A DNA stretch of 64,000 nt from Halobellus captivus (GTDB lineage Archaea; Halobacteriota; Halobacteria; Halobacteriales; Haloferacaceae). Under the pieces are notes generated by a model, which saw only the letters and a list, made by a program, of their open reading frames with translations, was not told where the DNA came from and did no database searches. Positions 16,204 through 25,702 of this stretch are shown here, piece by piece (position 1 is the stretch's first letter; each line of letters starts with the position of its first letter). The position numbers and the translations under genes were made by a program. Location: contig NZ_RDQE01000011.1 in the NCBI RefSeq assembly GCF_003697845.1, forward strand, positions 88,509 through 152,508, given 5' to 3'.

Positions 16204-16741
16204 CGCCGGTTTATTAAAATCGCCTAGCCTGCTCCTCGATCAGTTCGATTCTGGGCAGCGGCCATCGATCCTCTATCGCCTTCCTGACGCTTGACTGCAC
16301 CCTACGCGTGTCTCGTGACGTCTTCGAGATCGAACAGCCGTACGTCATCGCGCTCGGCCACGGCTCCCCCGGACTATGTCACACCACTCCGAGAGAACGA
16401 GGCGTACTTAGTGAACCGCCTCGGGGTCAAGCCCCGAGGCACTCGCCTTGTTCTTCTGTATACGGGCCTCTTATACGCTCGCTTCAACACCTCCGCAACC
16501 GTGACCGGTTTCAGTCGACGTTCTCGCTCGCAACGCGCACACGTTAACGCGGAGGTTCCAGTCGTTCAGTGGGATCGTTCCGTACCCACCTCGCGGGACT
16601 TCCCGAGTCGCTCGGGGCTCCGGGACGTGCGTGATCGACGAGTCACGGTGGAGCCACCGTGTCGGTCCGGTCTCGTCGCTCACGTTTCTCCCGTCGCGTC
16701 CGGAGCGCGGCCCTTTTGTCCCGTATCGACGAACTCGAAGT
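16204..16741. other. Gene-free stretch, about 540 bp, junction of island and core genome
   Basis: No supported gene lies here. It contains the GC-rich hairpin listed separately (16418-16440), and upstream of it a plus-strand reading that resembles a short C-terminal protein remnant (DYVTPLRENEAYLVNRL, from about 16370). That remnant could be a decayed transposase end, but I am not sure. The promoter of trm1 must lie near 16690-16740; no strong TATA box stands out. Confidence 0.45.
16418..16440. mobile_element. Solo hairpin resembling an IS200/IS605 right end
   Basis: GCCTCGGGG (16418-16426) and CCCCGAGGC (16432-16440) form a perfect 9-bp stem around TCAAG. The stem is flanked by GTGAACC and ACTCGCC. 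Such GC-rich palindromes with a short loop are known at the ends of haloarchaeal IS200/IS605-type (TnpB) elements. No tnpB gene is adjacent, so this would be a leftover end or a MITE-like copy; a plain terminator is the alternative. Confidence 0.4.
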
Positions 16742-17869
16742 ATGAACATCGAGGAGGGCGGGCTCACGGTGGAGGTCCCCGAGGCTCGCGACGGCGCGAG
16801 CGAGGGGACCGGCGGCGGCGTCTTCTTCAATCCCACGCAGGAACTGAACCGCGACGTCACCGTCGCGACCCTCCGCGCCTACCGGGAGCGCGAGCCGCGC
16901 GCGGCGACGTATCTCGACGCGATGGCCGCCTCGGGGATCCGGGGCGTACGAGCCGCCGCCGAGGGGTACGACGTGACGTGTGCCGACGTCGACCCCGACG
17001 CGGTCGATCTCGCCGACCGGAACCTCGCCGACAACGACCTCGAGGGCGAGGCCGTCCACCGCGACGTCAACGCGCTGTTGTACGACGACGGCCCCTTCGA
17101 CGTGGTCGACCTGGACCCCTACGGGACGCCCGTTCCCTTCGCCGACCCCGCGTTCGCGAACGCGCGGAACCTCGTCTGTGTCACCGCCACCGACACCGCG
17201 CCGCTCTGTGGCGCCCACCTGCAGAGCGGGATCCGCAAGTACGGTGCGGTGCCGAGGAACACCGACTACCACCCGGAGATGGGGCTGCGAACGCTGATCT
17301 CCGCGCTGGTCCGGACCGCTGCGCGGTACGACAAGGCCGCCCGACCGATCGTCTCGCACGTCTCGCGACACTACGCGAGGACGTACCTCGAGCTCGAGTC
17401 GGGCGCGCGCGCGGCCGACGACGCCATCGACGAGCTCGGGTACGTCGATAACTGCGAGGACTGTCTCTGGCGGGAGCCGACGCACGGCCTGATCGCGGAT
17501 CCGGTCGGGGAGTGCCCCGTCTGCGGGAGCGACCGCGTGCTGACGGCCGGGCCGCTCTGGCTGGGTCCGGTCGCGGAGCCGTCGTTCGCCCGAGCCGTCC
17601 GCGAACACGTCACCGACGACATGGGCGAGGCGACGCGCGCGCGGAAGCTGTTCGGAACCGTCGCGCGCGAACTGGACACGCCGACCCACTACGACCAACA
17701 CCGTCTGTACAAGGAGTGGGGCGAGCCGGCGATCGGCATGGACGACTTCGTCGACCGGCTTCGAGGAGCCGGCTACGAGGCGAGCCGCGCCCACTACCGC
17801 GGGACCGCCGTCAAGACCACGGCGTCTATCCCGGAGATGCGGGAGGTCGTGCTCGAGGACGGAACGTAG
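16742..17869 (+). CDS. trm1: tRNA (guanine26-N2)-dimethyltransferase Trm1
   Basis: This protein of 375 aa methylates G26 of tRNAs using AdoMet. The start [12 protein letters not shown] is followed by the family signature [19 protein letters not shown], then [16 protein letters not shown] (AdoMet site), [10 protein letters not shown] and the catalytic-motif region [14 protein letters not shown] zinc-binding pair NCEDCLW and GECPVCGSD lies in the C-terminal third. Length is normal for archaeal Trm1. ATG 16742 is chosen over a longer upstream frame because the conserved sequence starts exactly there. It is the first clearly conserved chromosomal gene after the island. Confidence 0.97.
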   Translation: MNIEEGGLTVEVPEARDGASEGTGGGVFFNPTQELNRDVTVATLRAYREREPRAATYLDAMAASGIRGVRAAAEGYDVTCADVDPDAVDLADRNLADNDLEGEAVHRDVNALLYDDGPFDVVDLDPYGTPVPFADPAFANARNLVCVTATDTAPLCGAHLQSGIRKYGAVPRNTDYHPEMGLRTLISALVRTAARYDKAARPIVSHVSRHYARTYLELESGARAADDAIDELGYVDNCEDCLWREPTHGLIADPVGECPVCGSDRVLTAGPLWLGPVAEPSFARAVREHVTDDMGEATRARKLFGTVARELDTPTHYDQHRLYKEWGEPAIGMDDFVDRLRGAGYEASRAHYRGTAVKTTASIPEMREVVLEDGT

Positions 17870-17917
17870 GTCCTCGTACCCCGCGCGTTTTTGTCTCCGT
17901 CGGCCGAACCGATCCGC

Positions 17918-19288
17918 GTGACTCGACACCCGACATCCGGGCTCGCCAGGGCTCGACTCGTCTTCGACGCCGCGCGGGACCAGCAGGTGACGTTCCTGGC
18001 GGCCGGCGTCGCGTACTACGCGTTCGTCTCGCTCGTCCCGGCGCTGTTGTTGCTCCTCGTCGTCGCCACCACCGTCTTCGGCGACGTCCTCGCGACGGAG
18101 CTGCTCGCGTCGGTCGGGGACTTCCTGACGCCCGCGGGCGAGGAGGCGATCGGAGGCGCCGTCGCGTCCGCACAGGGACGTGCGGGCGCGAGCCTCCTCG
18201 GGGTCGTCGTCCTGCTCTGGTCGACGCTGAAGGTGTTCCGCGGACTCGACACCGCCTTCATCGAGGTGTACGGGATCGAAGAGCGAGTGACGTTCCTCGA
18301 ACAGCTGACCGACGCGGGATCGGTCGTGATCGGGATCGGGGTCGGGATCACGGCCATGCTCGTCGTGGGGGCGGTCGCCGCCGCCGTCGACGTCCCGCTT
18401 CTGGCGTCGGCGAGCGTCCTCGCGCTGCCGGTGATACTCACCGTGGTTTTCCTTCCGATGTACCTCCTGCTTCCGGATCCCGAGATAACGCTCCGCGAGG
18501 CGCTTCCCGGCGCGGTCTTCGCCGCCGCGGGATGGACCGTCCTCCAGGCCGGGTTCCAGGCGTACGCCGCGACCGCCGGACAGTATCAGGTGTACGGCGT
18601 CGTCGGCGGGGTGCTCCTCCTCGTCACGTGGCTGTACGTCGCCGCGATCATCGTGATCGTGGGAGCCGTCATCAACGCCACGCTGGCGGACGGACCGACG
18701 GGAGGTCCGGCGGACGGTCGGGCCGCCGGTTCGACGGACGGTTCGGTGACTCGTTCGACTCCCGACCGGAGCACGGACCGGCAGTTACAACACGGCCGCG
18801 GTCGACGCACGGATATGAACGGAGAGGCGGATCGCGGCGGGGGCGACGGCGGCGCGGAACCCCCCGGAGAAGGGTCCCGCGGCGACGGGGACGAGGAGGA
18901 GTCTCCCCGCGGGGCGCCTGACGTCGCCGCCCTCGAGGCGGAGGTCGGTCGGCTCCGGGCGCGCCTCGAGGAGTTCGAGACCGACGTGGAGGAGCGCACG
19001 GTCGACAAGCCGGCACTGGAGTCGGAGCTGAAACGCTACGTCCGCTCGCGGATGCGGCGCGGCCACGCCCGCGGCTGGGGGCCGTACCTCGTCCTGTTGT
19101 ACGGGACGGTGCTGACGCTCGGCGCGTTCACGTTCCTGAACGGGATCTACGCGATCGCCGCGATGATCGTCCTCGGGCTGTCGACGCTCGGACTGTACAC
19201 CCTCTTCATCCTCGTCGGCGTCGGACTCAACCTGATCGAGACGCCCGGAAAGGCGCTCGACTACGCTCGTAACCGGGGAGACGACTGA
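17918..19288 (+). CDS. YihY/BrkB-family membrane protein fused to a coiled-coil/two-TM domain
   Basis: This is an open frame of about 456 codons from GTG 17918 (TTG 17891 is an alternative). Residues about 1-265 are a YihY/BrkB-type multi-pass membrane protein: the start QQVTFLAAGVAYYAFVSLVP, STLKVFRGLDTAF, and several hydrophobic helices up to LYVAAIIVIVGAVINATL. A hydrophilic Gly/Asp-rich linker follows. After an internal in-frame ATG at 18815 come an acidic stretch, a coiled coil (ALEAEVGRLRARLEEFE) and two more membrane helices (about residues 390-445). The C-terminal part looks like an independent haloarchaeal protein. Either the two are truly fused or the 157-aa C-terminal protein is made from its own start. 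The function of YihY proteins is not settled; the old name RNase BN is a misassignment. Confidence 0.8.
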   Translation: MTRHPTSGLARARLVFDAARDQQVTFLAAGVAYYAFVSLVPALLLLLVVATTVFGDVLATELLASVGDFLTPAGEEAIGGAVASAQGRAGASLLGVVVLLWSTLKVFRGLDTAFIEVYGIEERVTFLEQLTDAGSVVIGIGVGITAMLVVGAVAAAVDVPLLASASVLALPVILTVVFLPMYLLLPDPEITLREALPGAVFAAAGWTVLQAGFQAYAATAGQYQVYGVVGGVLLLVTWLYVAAIIVIVGAVINATLADGPTGGPADGRAAGSTDGSVTRSTPDRSTDRQLQHGRGRRTDMNGEADRGGGDGGAEPPGEGSRGDGDEEESPRGAPDVAALEAEVGRLRARLEEFETDVEERTVDKPALESELKRYVRSRMRRGHARGWGPYLVLLYGTVLTLGAFTFLNGIYAIAAMIVLGLSTLGLYTLFILVGVGLNLIETPGKALDYARNRGDD

Positions 19289-19295
19289 CCCGACC

Positions 19296-20264
19296 GTGAC
19301 CGGGATCGTTCCCGCGGAGCGCGGCATCGGCGGGACCGCCCTCGCCGACGCGCTTCCCGAGTTCGTCGTCGTCGTCTTCGCGGCCGTCACCCATCTCGCG
19401 GACCCGTGGTTCCTCTTCGCCGCCCTCGCGATCGCCTACTGGTTCGCGGGAGACCGGCTCGCGACCGCGCCGCGTCGGGCGGGCGCGGTCGCGATCGCGG
19501 CCGTCACCTGCGCGTACGCCGCCGTCGCGCTCGGGAAGGCGTGGTTCGCGGTCCCCCGCCCGCCGGGCGCGATGGGTCTCGCGGACGTGCCGGCGTGGCT
19601 CCCCGTGCTGTTGTCGGGGTGGTACGAGGCACAGGTGCTCTCCGACGGCTTCGGATTCCCGAGCGGACACGCGACGGGGGCGGCGGCGGCGTACGGCGCG
19701 CTCGCGCTGCTGTACGACCGGGTCTGGACCGCCCGCCGGCGGCTGCTCACGGGCGGCGGCGTCGCGGTCGCCGTGGCCGCCTCGCGGGTCGTCATCGAGG
19801 TTCACTACGTCGTCGACGTCGTCGCCGGCCTCCTCGTCGGCGGGGGCGTCGTCGTCGGGGTGCTGTGGCTCGCGGGCGACGCAAGGTTCCGGGGCTCCGG
19901 GGTCGACCGTGCGGTCGGCGGGCTCGAGCTCGACCCGACCCCGGCGTTCCTGCTGGCGGCGGCCGTCTCCGTCGCGGCGGCCGGGGTCGCGGCGGCGGGC
20001 GGCCACACCGGCGAGGTCGTCGAGGCCGGCATCGGGATCGCGACCGGCGTCGGCGGCGCGATCGGCTGGCTGCTCGTCGACGGCGACGAGCCCGCGGTTC
20101 CCGTCCGGATCGCGGTCCCGGCGCTCGCCGTCACCGGGAGCCTGTGGGTCGGCGCGTACGTGCTCGCCGACTCGCTCGCGGTCACGCTCGTCGCGACGAC
20201 CGCCGCCGTCGTCGCCGTCGTCGCGCTGCCGGCGCTCCCGGAACGGCTCGCCGGAACGCTTTAA
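19296..20264 (+). CDS. PAP2-superfamily membrane phosphatase
   Basis: This protein of 322 aa starts with GTG 19296, only 7 bp after the preceding stop. The three phosphatase motifs are visible: KAWFAVPRP (K-x6-R-P), FPSGHATG (PSGH) and SRVVIEVHYVVDVV (S-R-x5-H-x3-D). About eight hydrophobic helices surround them, with the active site expected on the outer membrane face. Typical substrates are isoprenoid or lipid pyrophosphates; the exact substrate cannot be read from the sequence. The C-terminal 100 residues add three or four further helices beyond the standard PAP2 core. Confidence 0.9.
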   Translation: MTGIVPAERGIGGTALADALPEFVVVVFAAVTHLADPWFLFAALAIAYWFAGDRLATAPRRAGAVAIAAVTCAYAAVALGKAWFAVPRPPGAMGLADVPAWLPVLLSGWYEAQVLSDGFGFPSGHATGAAAAYGALALLYDRVWTARRRLLTGGGVAVAVAASRVVIEVHYVVDVVAGLLVGGGVVVGVLWLAGDARFRGSGVDRAVGGLELDPTPAFLLAAAVSVAAAGVAAAGGHTGEVVEAGIGIATGVGGAIGWLLVDGDEPAVPVRIAVPALAVTGSLWVGAYVLADSLAVTLVATTAAVVAVVALPALPERLAGTL

Positions 20265-20290
20265 CTCCCCGCCGTCCGTCACGTCGGACG

Positions 20291-21268
20291 ATGCTCGACG
20301 CCCCCCTCGTCGACGTCACGATCATCGCCGCCACCGTGCTCGGCCTCTGGGTCGGCGCGCGGTCGCTCGTGGACGCGGTGGTCCGGATCGCACGCCGGTT
20401 CGGCGTCTCCGAGCTGACGATCGGGTTGACGATCGTCGCGATGGGGACGTCGACCCCGGAGCTGGTCGTCTCGATCGACGCCGCGTTCGCGGGGCTCGGC
20501 GACGTCGCCGTCTCGAACGTGATCGGCAGCAACGTCTACAACCTCGCGTTCATCCTCGGCGTCGTCTCGCTCATACGGGTCGTCCCCGTCGAGCGATCGC
20601 TCGTCCACCGCGACGGGATCGCGCTGGTGATCGCGACGCTCGCGGGCGTTTGGGCCGTCGCCGACGGCGTCGTCACGCGCCCGGAGGGACTGGCGCTCGC
20701 CGCCGGGTTCGCCGCGTACACCGGCTACCTCCTCCGTGACGAGCGCGGTGGTTCGTCGATCGACACGGTGTACCCGGACTCGCGCGTGACGGAGACGCTC
20801 GCCGGTCACGCCCGCTTTCGCGGCCGAGACGCCGTGCTCCTGTTCGGGGGGCTCGCACTCGTGCTCGTCTGTGGCCACTTCATGGTTGAGGCGGCCACGT
20901 CGCTGGCGCGCGACGCCGGGATATCGGAGTGGGTCATCGGCGGGACGATCGTCGCGGCGGGGACCTCGACGCCGGAGCTCGCGGTGTCGCTCGTCGCGAT
21001 GCGGGAGGGACACGTCGGGATGTCGGTCGGCAACGTCGTCGGCTCGAACCTGTTCAACGTCCTCGGGATCCTGGGCATCGCCGCCACGCTCCGGCCGCTG
21101 ATCACGAGCGGCGCGGCGGTCGAGACCGGGATCTGGCTCGTGGCCGTGACGGTCCTGATGGTCGCCGCGCTGTGGACCGGCCGCCGACTCTCGGGGATCG
21201 AGGGCGCGCTGTTCGCGCTCTCCGAGGGTCTCCGATGGGTCCTCGGGTTACTTCGGATCTTCGGATGA
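20291..21268 (+). CDS. Ca2+/cation antiporter (CaCA family, YrbG-like)
   Basis: This protein of 325 aa has two inverted halves, each with the alpha-repeat that forms the ion site: GLTIVAMGTSTPELVVSI plus SNVIGSNVYNLAFILG in the first half, and GGTIVAAGTSTPELAVSL plus GNVVGSNLFNVLGILG in the second. Ten or so membrane helices and a short cytoplasmic loop (ERGGSSIDTVYPDSRVTE) match prokaryotic Na+/Ca2+ exchangers. It lies downstream of the PAP2 gene in the same direction, 26 bp away, and may share its transcript. Confidence 0.94.
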   Translation: MLDAPLVDVTIIAATVLGLWVGARSLVDAVVRIARRFGVSELTIGLTIVAMGTSTPELVVSIDAAFAGLGDVAVSNVIGSNVYNLAFILGVVSLIRVVPVERSLVHRDGIALVIATLAGVWAVADGVVTRPEGLALAAGFAAYTGYLLRDERGGSSIDTVYPDSRVTETLAGHARFRGRDAVLLFGGLALVLVCGHFMVEAATSLARDAGISEWVIGGTIVAAGTSTPELAVSLVAMREGHVGMSVGNVVGSNLFNVLGILGIAATLRPLITSGAAVETGIWLVAVTVLMVAALWTGRRLSGIEGALFALSEGLRWVLGLLRIFG

Positions 21269-21323
21269 CGTTGACGCGTCGCTGGCGCGTCGAAAAAACG
21301 GAGAGTTCGGGGGTTCGACGGCC

Positions 21324-22691
21324 TCAGAACGTCTCCAGGTAGCGGTCCTCCTCCCACTCGGAGACCTGGGTGAGGTACTCGCTGAACTCCTGGGATTTGG
21401 CCTCCGCGAACTTCTCGGAGACGTGCGGGCCGAGCGCGTCCTGGACGACGTCGTCGGCCTCCAGCGCGTCGACGGCCGCGCCGAGGTTCGGCGGGAGCGT
21501 CTCGATGCCGTACTCCTCGCGTTTGGCCTCGTCGAACTCGTAGATGTCCTCGCGGACCGGGTCGCCCGGATCGGCGTCGGTCTCGATCCCGTGGAGTCCG
21601 GCGGCAATGAGCGCCGCCATCCCGAGGTAGGGGTTACACGACGGGTCCGGACTGCGGACCTCGAACCGGGCGGAGACGCCCGCGGCGTCGGGGACGCGGA
21701 CGAGCGCCGAGCGGTTCGTGTCGGACCACGCGACGTAGATCGGTGCCTCGTAGCCGGGTACCAGCCGCTTGTAGGAGTTCACGGTCGGGTTCGTGACGGC
21801 CGTGAACGCCTGCGCGTGGTTCAGGATGCCACCCATGAACTGGTAGGCGGTCTCGCTCAGGTTGAACTCGTCGTCGGAGTCGGCGAAGGCGTTGCCGTCC
21901 TCGTCGAACAGCGAGATGTGGCTGTGCATTCCCGAGCCGTTGATCTCGGCGATCGGCTTGGGCATGAACGTCGCGTGGAGGTCGTGTTGGGCGGCGACCG
22001 CGCGGACGACGGCGCGGAACGTCGCGATGTTGTCAGCGGTCGTGAGCGCGTCCGCGTACTTGAAGTTGATCTCGTGTTGGCCCTCGGCGACCTCGTGGTG
22101 GGACGCCTCGATCTCGAAGCCCATCTCCTCCAGCGTGAAGATGATCTCCTTGCGGACGTCGCTCGCGAGGTCCTTCGGCGCGAGGTCGAAGTAGCCGCCG
22201 TTGTCGTGGGGGATCGTCGTCGCGTTCCCTTCGTCGTCGGTCTTGAACAGGAAGAACTCCGGTTCGGGACCGATGGAGACGGAGTATCCCATGTCGTCGG
22301 CCTTCTCGAGGACGCTCTTGAGCACCTGGCGCGGACCGCCGACGAACGGCTCGCCGTCCGTACCGACGATGTCACAGATGAGACGGGCGGCGCCGGAGTC
22401 GCCGCCGTCGTCCCGCCACGGGAGCACCGCGAAGGTCTCCGGGTCGGGAACGAGTCGCATGTCAGATTCCTGAATGCGGACGAACCCCTCGATCGAGGAG
22501 CCGTCGAAGTAGATGCCCTCGGTGAACGCCTTCTCGGCCTGGTGAGCCGGCACGGAGACGTTCTTGACGACGCCGAGGATGTCGGTGAACTGTAGCCGCA
22601 GGAAGTCGACGTTCTCGTCGTCTATCTCGTCGAGTACCGCCTGTTCTTCGGCCGTGAGGCCGCCGTCCGGTTTCGTGTGGTCGCCGGTCAT
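21324..22691 (-). CDS. glnA: Glutamine synthetase, type I
   Basis: This protein of 455 aa makes glutamine from glutamate, ammonia and ATP. Seen: [18 protein letters not shown] near the N-terminus, the metal-site region [21 protein letters not shown], and [11 protein letters not shown] with the [16 protein letters not shown] region. Start ATG 22691 ([16 protein letters not shown]) fits the family; upstream open sequence is not conserved. A TATA box GCCTTTATAC (22721-22730, leftward) sits about 30 bp upstream, consistent with a near-leaderless transcript. The lrp gene is divergent at 126 bp, and a regulatory link between the two is known for haloarchaeal Lrp (family knowledge). Confidence 0.98.
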   Translation of the reverse strand: MTGDHTKPDGGLTAEEQAVLDEIDDENVDFLRLQFTDILGVVKNVSVPAHQAEKAFTEGIYFDGSSIEGFVRIQESDMRLVPDPETFAVLPWRDDGGDSGAARLICDIVGTDGEPFVGGPRQVLKSVLEKADDMGYSVSIGPEPEFFLFKTDDEGNATTIPHDNGGYFDLAPKDLASDVRKEIIFTLEEMGFEIEASHHEVAEGQHEINFKYADALTTADNIATFRAVVRAVAAQHDLHATFMPKPIAEINGSGMHSHISLFDEDGNAFADSDDEFNLSETAYQFMGGILNHAQAFTAVTNPTVNSYKRLVPGYEAPIYVAWSDTNRSALVRVPDAAGVSARFEVRSPDPSCNPYLGMAALIAAGLHGIETDADPGDPVREDIYEFDEAKREEYGIETLPPNLGAAVDALEADDVVQDALGPHVSEKFAEAKSQEFSEYLTQVSEWEEDRYLETF

Positions 22692-22720
22692 GTTTTGGAC
22701 AGTTACCTCGTTATCTGCCA

Positions 22721-22730
22721 GTATAAAGGC
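22721..22730 (-). promoter_or_regulatory. glnA: glnA TATA box
   Basis: GCCTTTATAC on the minus strand lies 30-39 bp before the glnA ATG, the correct distance for a leaderless or nearly leaderless haloarchaeal transcript. It lies in the shared glnA-lrp intergenic region, where Lrp would be expected to bind. Confidence 0.6.
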
Positions 22731-22817
22731 CTTGTCGCTTGACGCATGAACCGCCGAGTCCCCGTAAAGAGTGGACGTTCGTAAAATTCTAAACCCCCCA
22801 AACCGTGATCGAACCCA

Positions 22818-23279
22818 ATGACGTACGAAAACCTCGACGCCAAGCTCGTGAACTCGCTTCTCGGAAACGGCCGTGCCAGTCTCCGCAGCCTCGGTGACGA
22901 GCTCGACGTCTCCGTGACGACCGTCTCGAATCACCTCCGCGACCTCGAGGACGAGGGAGTCATCCGCGGATACAGCCCGATCGTCGACTACGACAAGCTC
23001 GGATTCGACGTGACCGCCATTCTCCAGCTGAAAGTGGAGGGAAGCGCGCTCCCGGACGTCACCGAGAAGCTGCGCAAGCAGAAACAGATGATAAGCGTCT
23101 ACGAGGTCACGGGCGACTACGACGTGATCGCGATCGGGAAGTTCACCGACACCGACGGCATGAACGACCAGATCAAGGAGATCCTCACCGACGCCGACAT
23201 CCGCGAGTCGAACACCAGCGTCGTGCTCAACGCGGTCACCGAGAACAAGCAGTTCGAACTCGACCTCAACGAGGAGTAG
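22818..23279 (+). CDS. lrp: Lrp/AsnC-family transcription regulator
   Basis: This protein of 153 aa has an N-terminal winged helix-turn-helix ([20 protein letters not shown], then [22 protein letters not shown]) and a C-terminal RAM ligand-binding domain ([13 protein letters not shown] ... [18 protein letters not shown]). It binds DNA as a dimer or higher oligomer and senses amino acids. Its gene is divergent from glnA, so control of nitrogen assimilation is likely (inference from placement and from the known Lrp-glnA pair in haloarchaea). The end [16 protein letters not shown] is intact. Confidence 0.95.
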   Translation: MTYENLDAKLVNSLLGNGRASLRSLGDELDVSVTTVSNHLRDLEDEGVIRGYSPIVDYDKLGFDVTAILQLKVEGSALPDVTEKLRKQKQMISVYEVTGDYDVIAIGKFTDTDGMNDQIKEILTDADIRESNTSVVLNAVTENKQFELDLNEE

Positions 23280-23342
23280 ACGGACGATACGGACGGTAGA
23301 CGCTCTTCGCGGGGCGCGATCGACGTGCCGAAGCGGTCCGAC

Positions 23343-24617
23343 CTAGCTCTCCGCGAGACGCCGGACCGCGTCCGTGATCACGTCGAGGCCGAGGTCGATA
23401 CACGCCTCGTCGACGTCGAAGTACGCCGTGTGGTGGCCGTCCGGATTGCTCCCGCCGACGCCGAGGTACGTCGCCGTCCCGCCGCGCTCCTGGACGCGCC
23501 GGATCAGGTAGGAGGCGTCCTCGCTGCCGCCGAACTCCTTCGTTATCACCGACTCGACCGAGTCGGTCGCGTTCGCGGCCGCCTCGACGACCCCGACGAC
23601 CGCGTCGTCGTTCTCGAAGGTCGTCGTCTTCCCGTAGAGGCTCGTCTCGTACGTCACGTCGTGCATCGTCGCCGCGCCGTCGACGATCTCCCGGGCCCGT
23701 CCGAGCATGTACTCGTTGAGGTCGTGAGTCTCGCCGCGGACCTCGACGCGCATCGTCGCCTCCTCGCAGATGACGTTCTGGGCGTTGTCGGCGTTGACCC
23801 GCCCGACGTTGATCCGCGTCGCGCCGTCGCCGTGTCTGGCGATGCCGTAGAGGTTGCCGATCGCCGCCGTGGCGGCCTGCAGCGCGTTCCGCCCCGCGTG
23901 GGGCTGGCCGCCGGCGTGGGCCGGCGCGCCCGAGAACGCGACGTCGAGCTTGGCGTTCGAGAGCGGTCCGTCGTAACTCGAGACGACCGTGCCGACGGGT
24001 TCGTCCAGCCCGACGTGGACCGCGAGCAGGTGGTCGACGTCGTCGAGGTGGCCCGATTCGGCCATCGGCTTGCCGCCGCGGCCGCCCTCCTCGGCCGACT
24101 GGAAGAAGAGTTTGAGGGTGCCGTCGAAGCCGCCCTCGGCGAACGCGCGGGCCACGCCGAGCCCGATCGCGGCGTGGGCGTCGTGGCCGCAGGCGTGCAT
24201 CTCGCCGGGATGGACGCTCGCGAACCCCTCGGTCGCCGGTCGGTGGTCGTCGTCCATCGCCTCCTGACGCTCCAGCGCGTCGATGTCGGTGCGGAGTCCG
24301 ATCGTCGGCCCGTCGCCGAACGTCCGGGTGGCGATCACGCCGGTGACGTCGTCCATCCGCTCGAGGTACTCCTCGGGCGCGCCCTCCTCGCGTGCACGCT
24401 CGCGCGCCGCGGCGACCTCGTCGGACGGGGGAACGCCCATTCGCGAGTCGGGATCGACCGTCTCCTCGCCGAGGAACACCTCGTAGCCGAGCGATTCGAG
24501 TTCGGCCGCGAGAAGCGCCGAGGTTCGGAACTCCTTCCAGCCGGCCTCCGCGTGTCGGTGGAGGTCCCGGCGGATCTCGGAAAGCGAACTGTCGGCGAAC
24601 GTCGTCAGTGGCTCCAT
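23343..24617 (-). CDS. M20-family metal-dependent amidohydrolase
   Basis: This protein of 424 aa starts at ATG 24617 (MEPLTTFADSSLSEIRRDLH). It shows the M20 peptidase/amidohydrolase pattern: RDLHRHAEAGWKEFRTS, the metal motif HACGHDAHAAIGLG, the catalytic Glu pair in FFQSAEEGGRGGK, and LLAVHVGL. The extra sequence signature HRHAEAGWKE and the lid domain resemble aminobenzoyl-glutamate hydrolase (AbgB)-type enzymes more than hippurate hydrolase. The substrate is not certain. It converges on lrp, and upstream is a divergent membrane gene. Confidence 0.9.
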   Translation of the reverse strand: MEPLTTFADSSLSEIRRDLHRHAEAGWKEFRTSALLAAELESLGYEVFLGEETVDPDSRMGVPPSDEVAAARERAREEGAPEEYLERMDDVTGVIATRTFGDGPTIGLRTDIDALERQEAMDDDHRPATEGFASVHPGEMHACGHDAHAAIGLGVARAFAEGGFDGTLKLFFQSAEEGGRGGKPMAESGHLDDVDHLLAVHVGLDEPVGTVVSSYDGPLSNAKLDVAFSGAPAHAGGQPHAGRNALQAATAAIGNLYGIARHGDGATRINVGRVNADNAQNVICEEATMRVEVRGETHDLNEYMLGRAREIVDGAATMHDVTYETSLYGKTTTFENDDAVVGVVEAAANATDSVESVITKEFGGSEDASYLIRRVQERGGTATYLGVGGSNPDGHHTAYFDVDEACIDLGLDVITDAVRRLAES

Positions 24618-24757
24618 ACCCGTCCCCTCCGGGCCGAGCGGAAAAAGCGTTGAGTAAACGGAGAAACACGCCTCGGCGGGTAGCGATCGGCTCGCGGAAA
24701 GAGGTTCTCGTAGAGAAAACGTTATGAAACGCTCGGAGGATCGATGCTGACGAATCC

Positions 24758-25177
24758 ATGACACGCGCGCTGAAGGGTTCCGGATTTCTCGGACTGGCGG
24801 TCATGATGGCCGTCGGGCTACACCAGTTCGTTATCGTCGCGGGCGGCAGCCCCGTCCCGCCGTGGATGATCGGCGGACACGCCCACCTCGGGGTGCTCTC
24901 CATCCTCGCGATCGTGATGGGATTCGCCGTCCCCGCGCTCGGCGTGACCGGGAACGTGCGAACCGCCGTGACCGTGCTCTTCATCGCCGGCCAGTGGGGG
25001 ATCCCCGGGATCGTCTGGCTCGGCGAGGGGTTCGGCCTGACGTTCCTCATGCCGACCGGGTTCCTCTGGGGCGGCGCGCTGATCGTCTCGATGCTGATCA
25101 TGTTCTACTACTCGGTGACGGGACCGGCCGACGCCGGAGGCGGCGGTTCCTCGAGCTTCGTGCCCGGCGACGACTGA
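24758..25177 (+). CDS. Four-helix membrane protein of unknown function
   Basis: This protein of 139 aa has four predicted membrane segments (about 8-28, 42-64, 70-88 and 100-118). Histidines occur in the first loop and second helix (MMAVGLHQFVIVAGG, IGGHAHLGVLSILAIVMGF), a GHAHLG pattern reminiscent of haem-copper oxidase-like subunits, although the protein is far too short to be one. It ends in a Gly/Ser tail. It is divergent from the amidohydrolase with 140 bp between starts. I do not assign a function. Confidence 0.75.
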   Translation: MTRALKGSGFLGLAVMMAVGLHQFVIVAGGSPVPPWMIGGHAHLGVLSILAIVMGFAVPALGVTGNVRTAVTVLFIAGQWGIPGIVWLGEGFGLTFLMPTGFLWGGALIVSMLIMFYYSVTGPADAGGGGSSSFVPGDD

Positions 25178-25702
25178 GCGGGCGAAACGGGGGATCGGTC
25201 GACGGCGGAGGCTCCGTTGCAGTCCTATTTTCGGGTGTTTCTGGTTTAAGCAGCCGTTCGATCGCACTTGCGTGTAGTACGGGTGTTTCATGGGAGAATC
25301 GGATAGATAGAACGGGATCGTTGCTGGCGCGGTGACCACTGGCAAAGCCCCAGCCGCGAGGACGCCGGACGCTCGTTGTGCTCCTCGGTCGCTCGTTTCA
25401 CTCGCTCTCTGTGGTGCTTACGTCGCCTCCGGCGTCCTCGCAACTGCCCCTTTGAGTCCTACCCGACCGCAACCGCACCTCACACCTCCCCAGCCTCGTC
25501 GGACGGCCTCCGCTTCGCTCCGGCCGCCGACTCCCTCGCGGGCGGTTCGCGCCCGCCGGGCGCTCACCGGCACGCCACCGCAATCCGGATCGTTCGTGGC
25601 TTCGTCTGCATTGACTGGATCAGCCGAAATCGGATCCGAATACGTCGATCATAGGTTATCTCAATAGAGGTATACCGGGGAGATCGACCGACGCCGAGCG
25701 CG
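25178..25702. repeat. Non-coding dispersed haloarchaeal element, copy 1
   Basis: There is no supported gene in this 525-bp gap. From about 25260 to 25615 it contains a mosaic of short GC palindromes (GGCGGTTCGCGCCCGCCGG and similar) and segments shared with 55490-55880: ATCGCACTTGC, then CGCACCTCAC, CTCCCCAGCCTCG and finally GCCACCGC. The order of shared blocks is the same in both copies, while the intervening bases differ. I recall similar stretches in other Halorubrum-like genomes, but I cannot verify that here. Confidence 0.6.

Noticed and set aside
16291-17929. Long antisense and out-of-frame open frames over trm1
   Set aside because: High-GC shadow frames; the plus-strand frame from 16742 has unmistakable Trm1 motifs.
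19227-21013. Long minus-strand and alternative-frame open frames rich in Arg/Asp or Thr/Ser over the PAP2 and antiporter genes
   Set aside because: Composition typical of shadow frames in high-GC DNA; the plus-strand genes explain the region.
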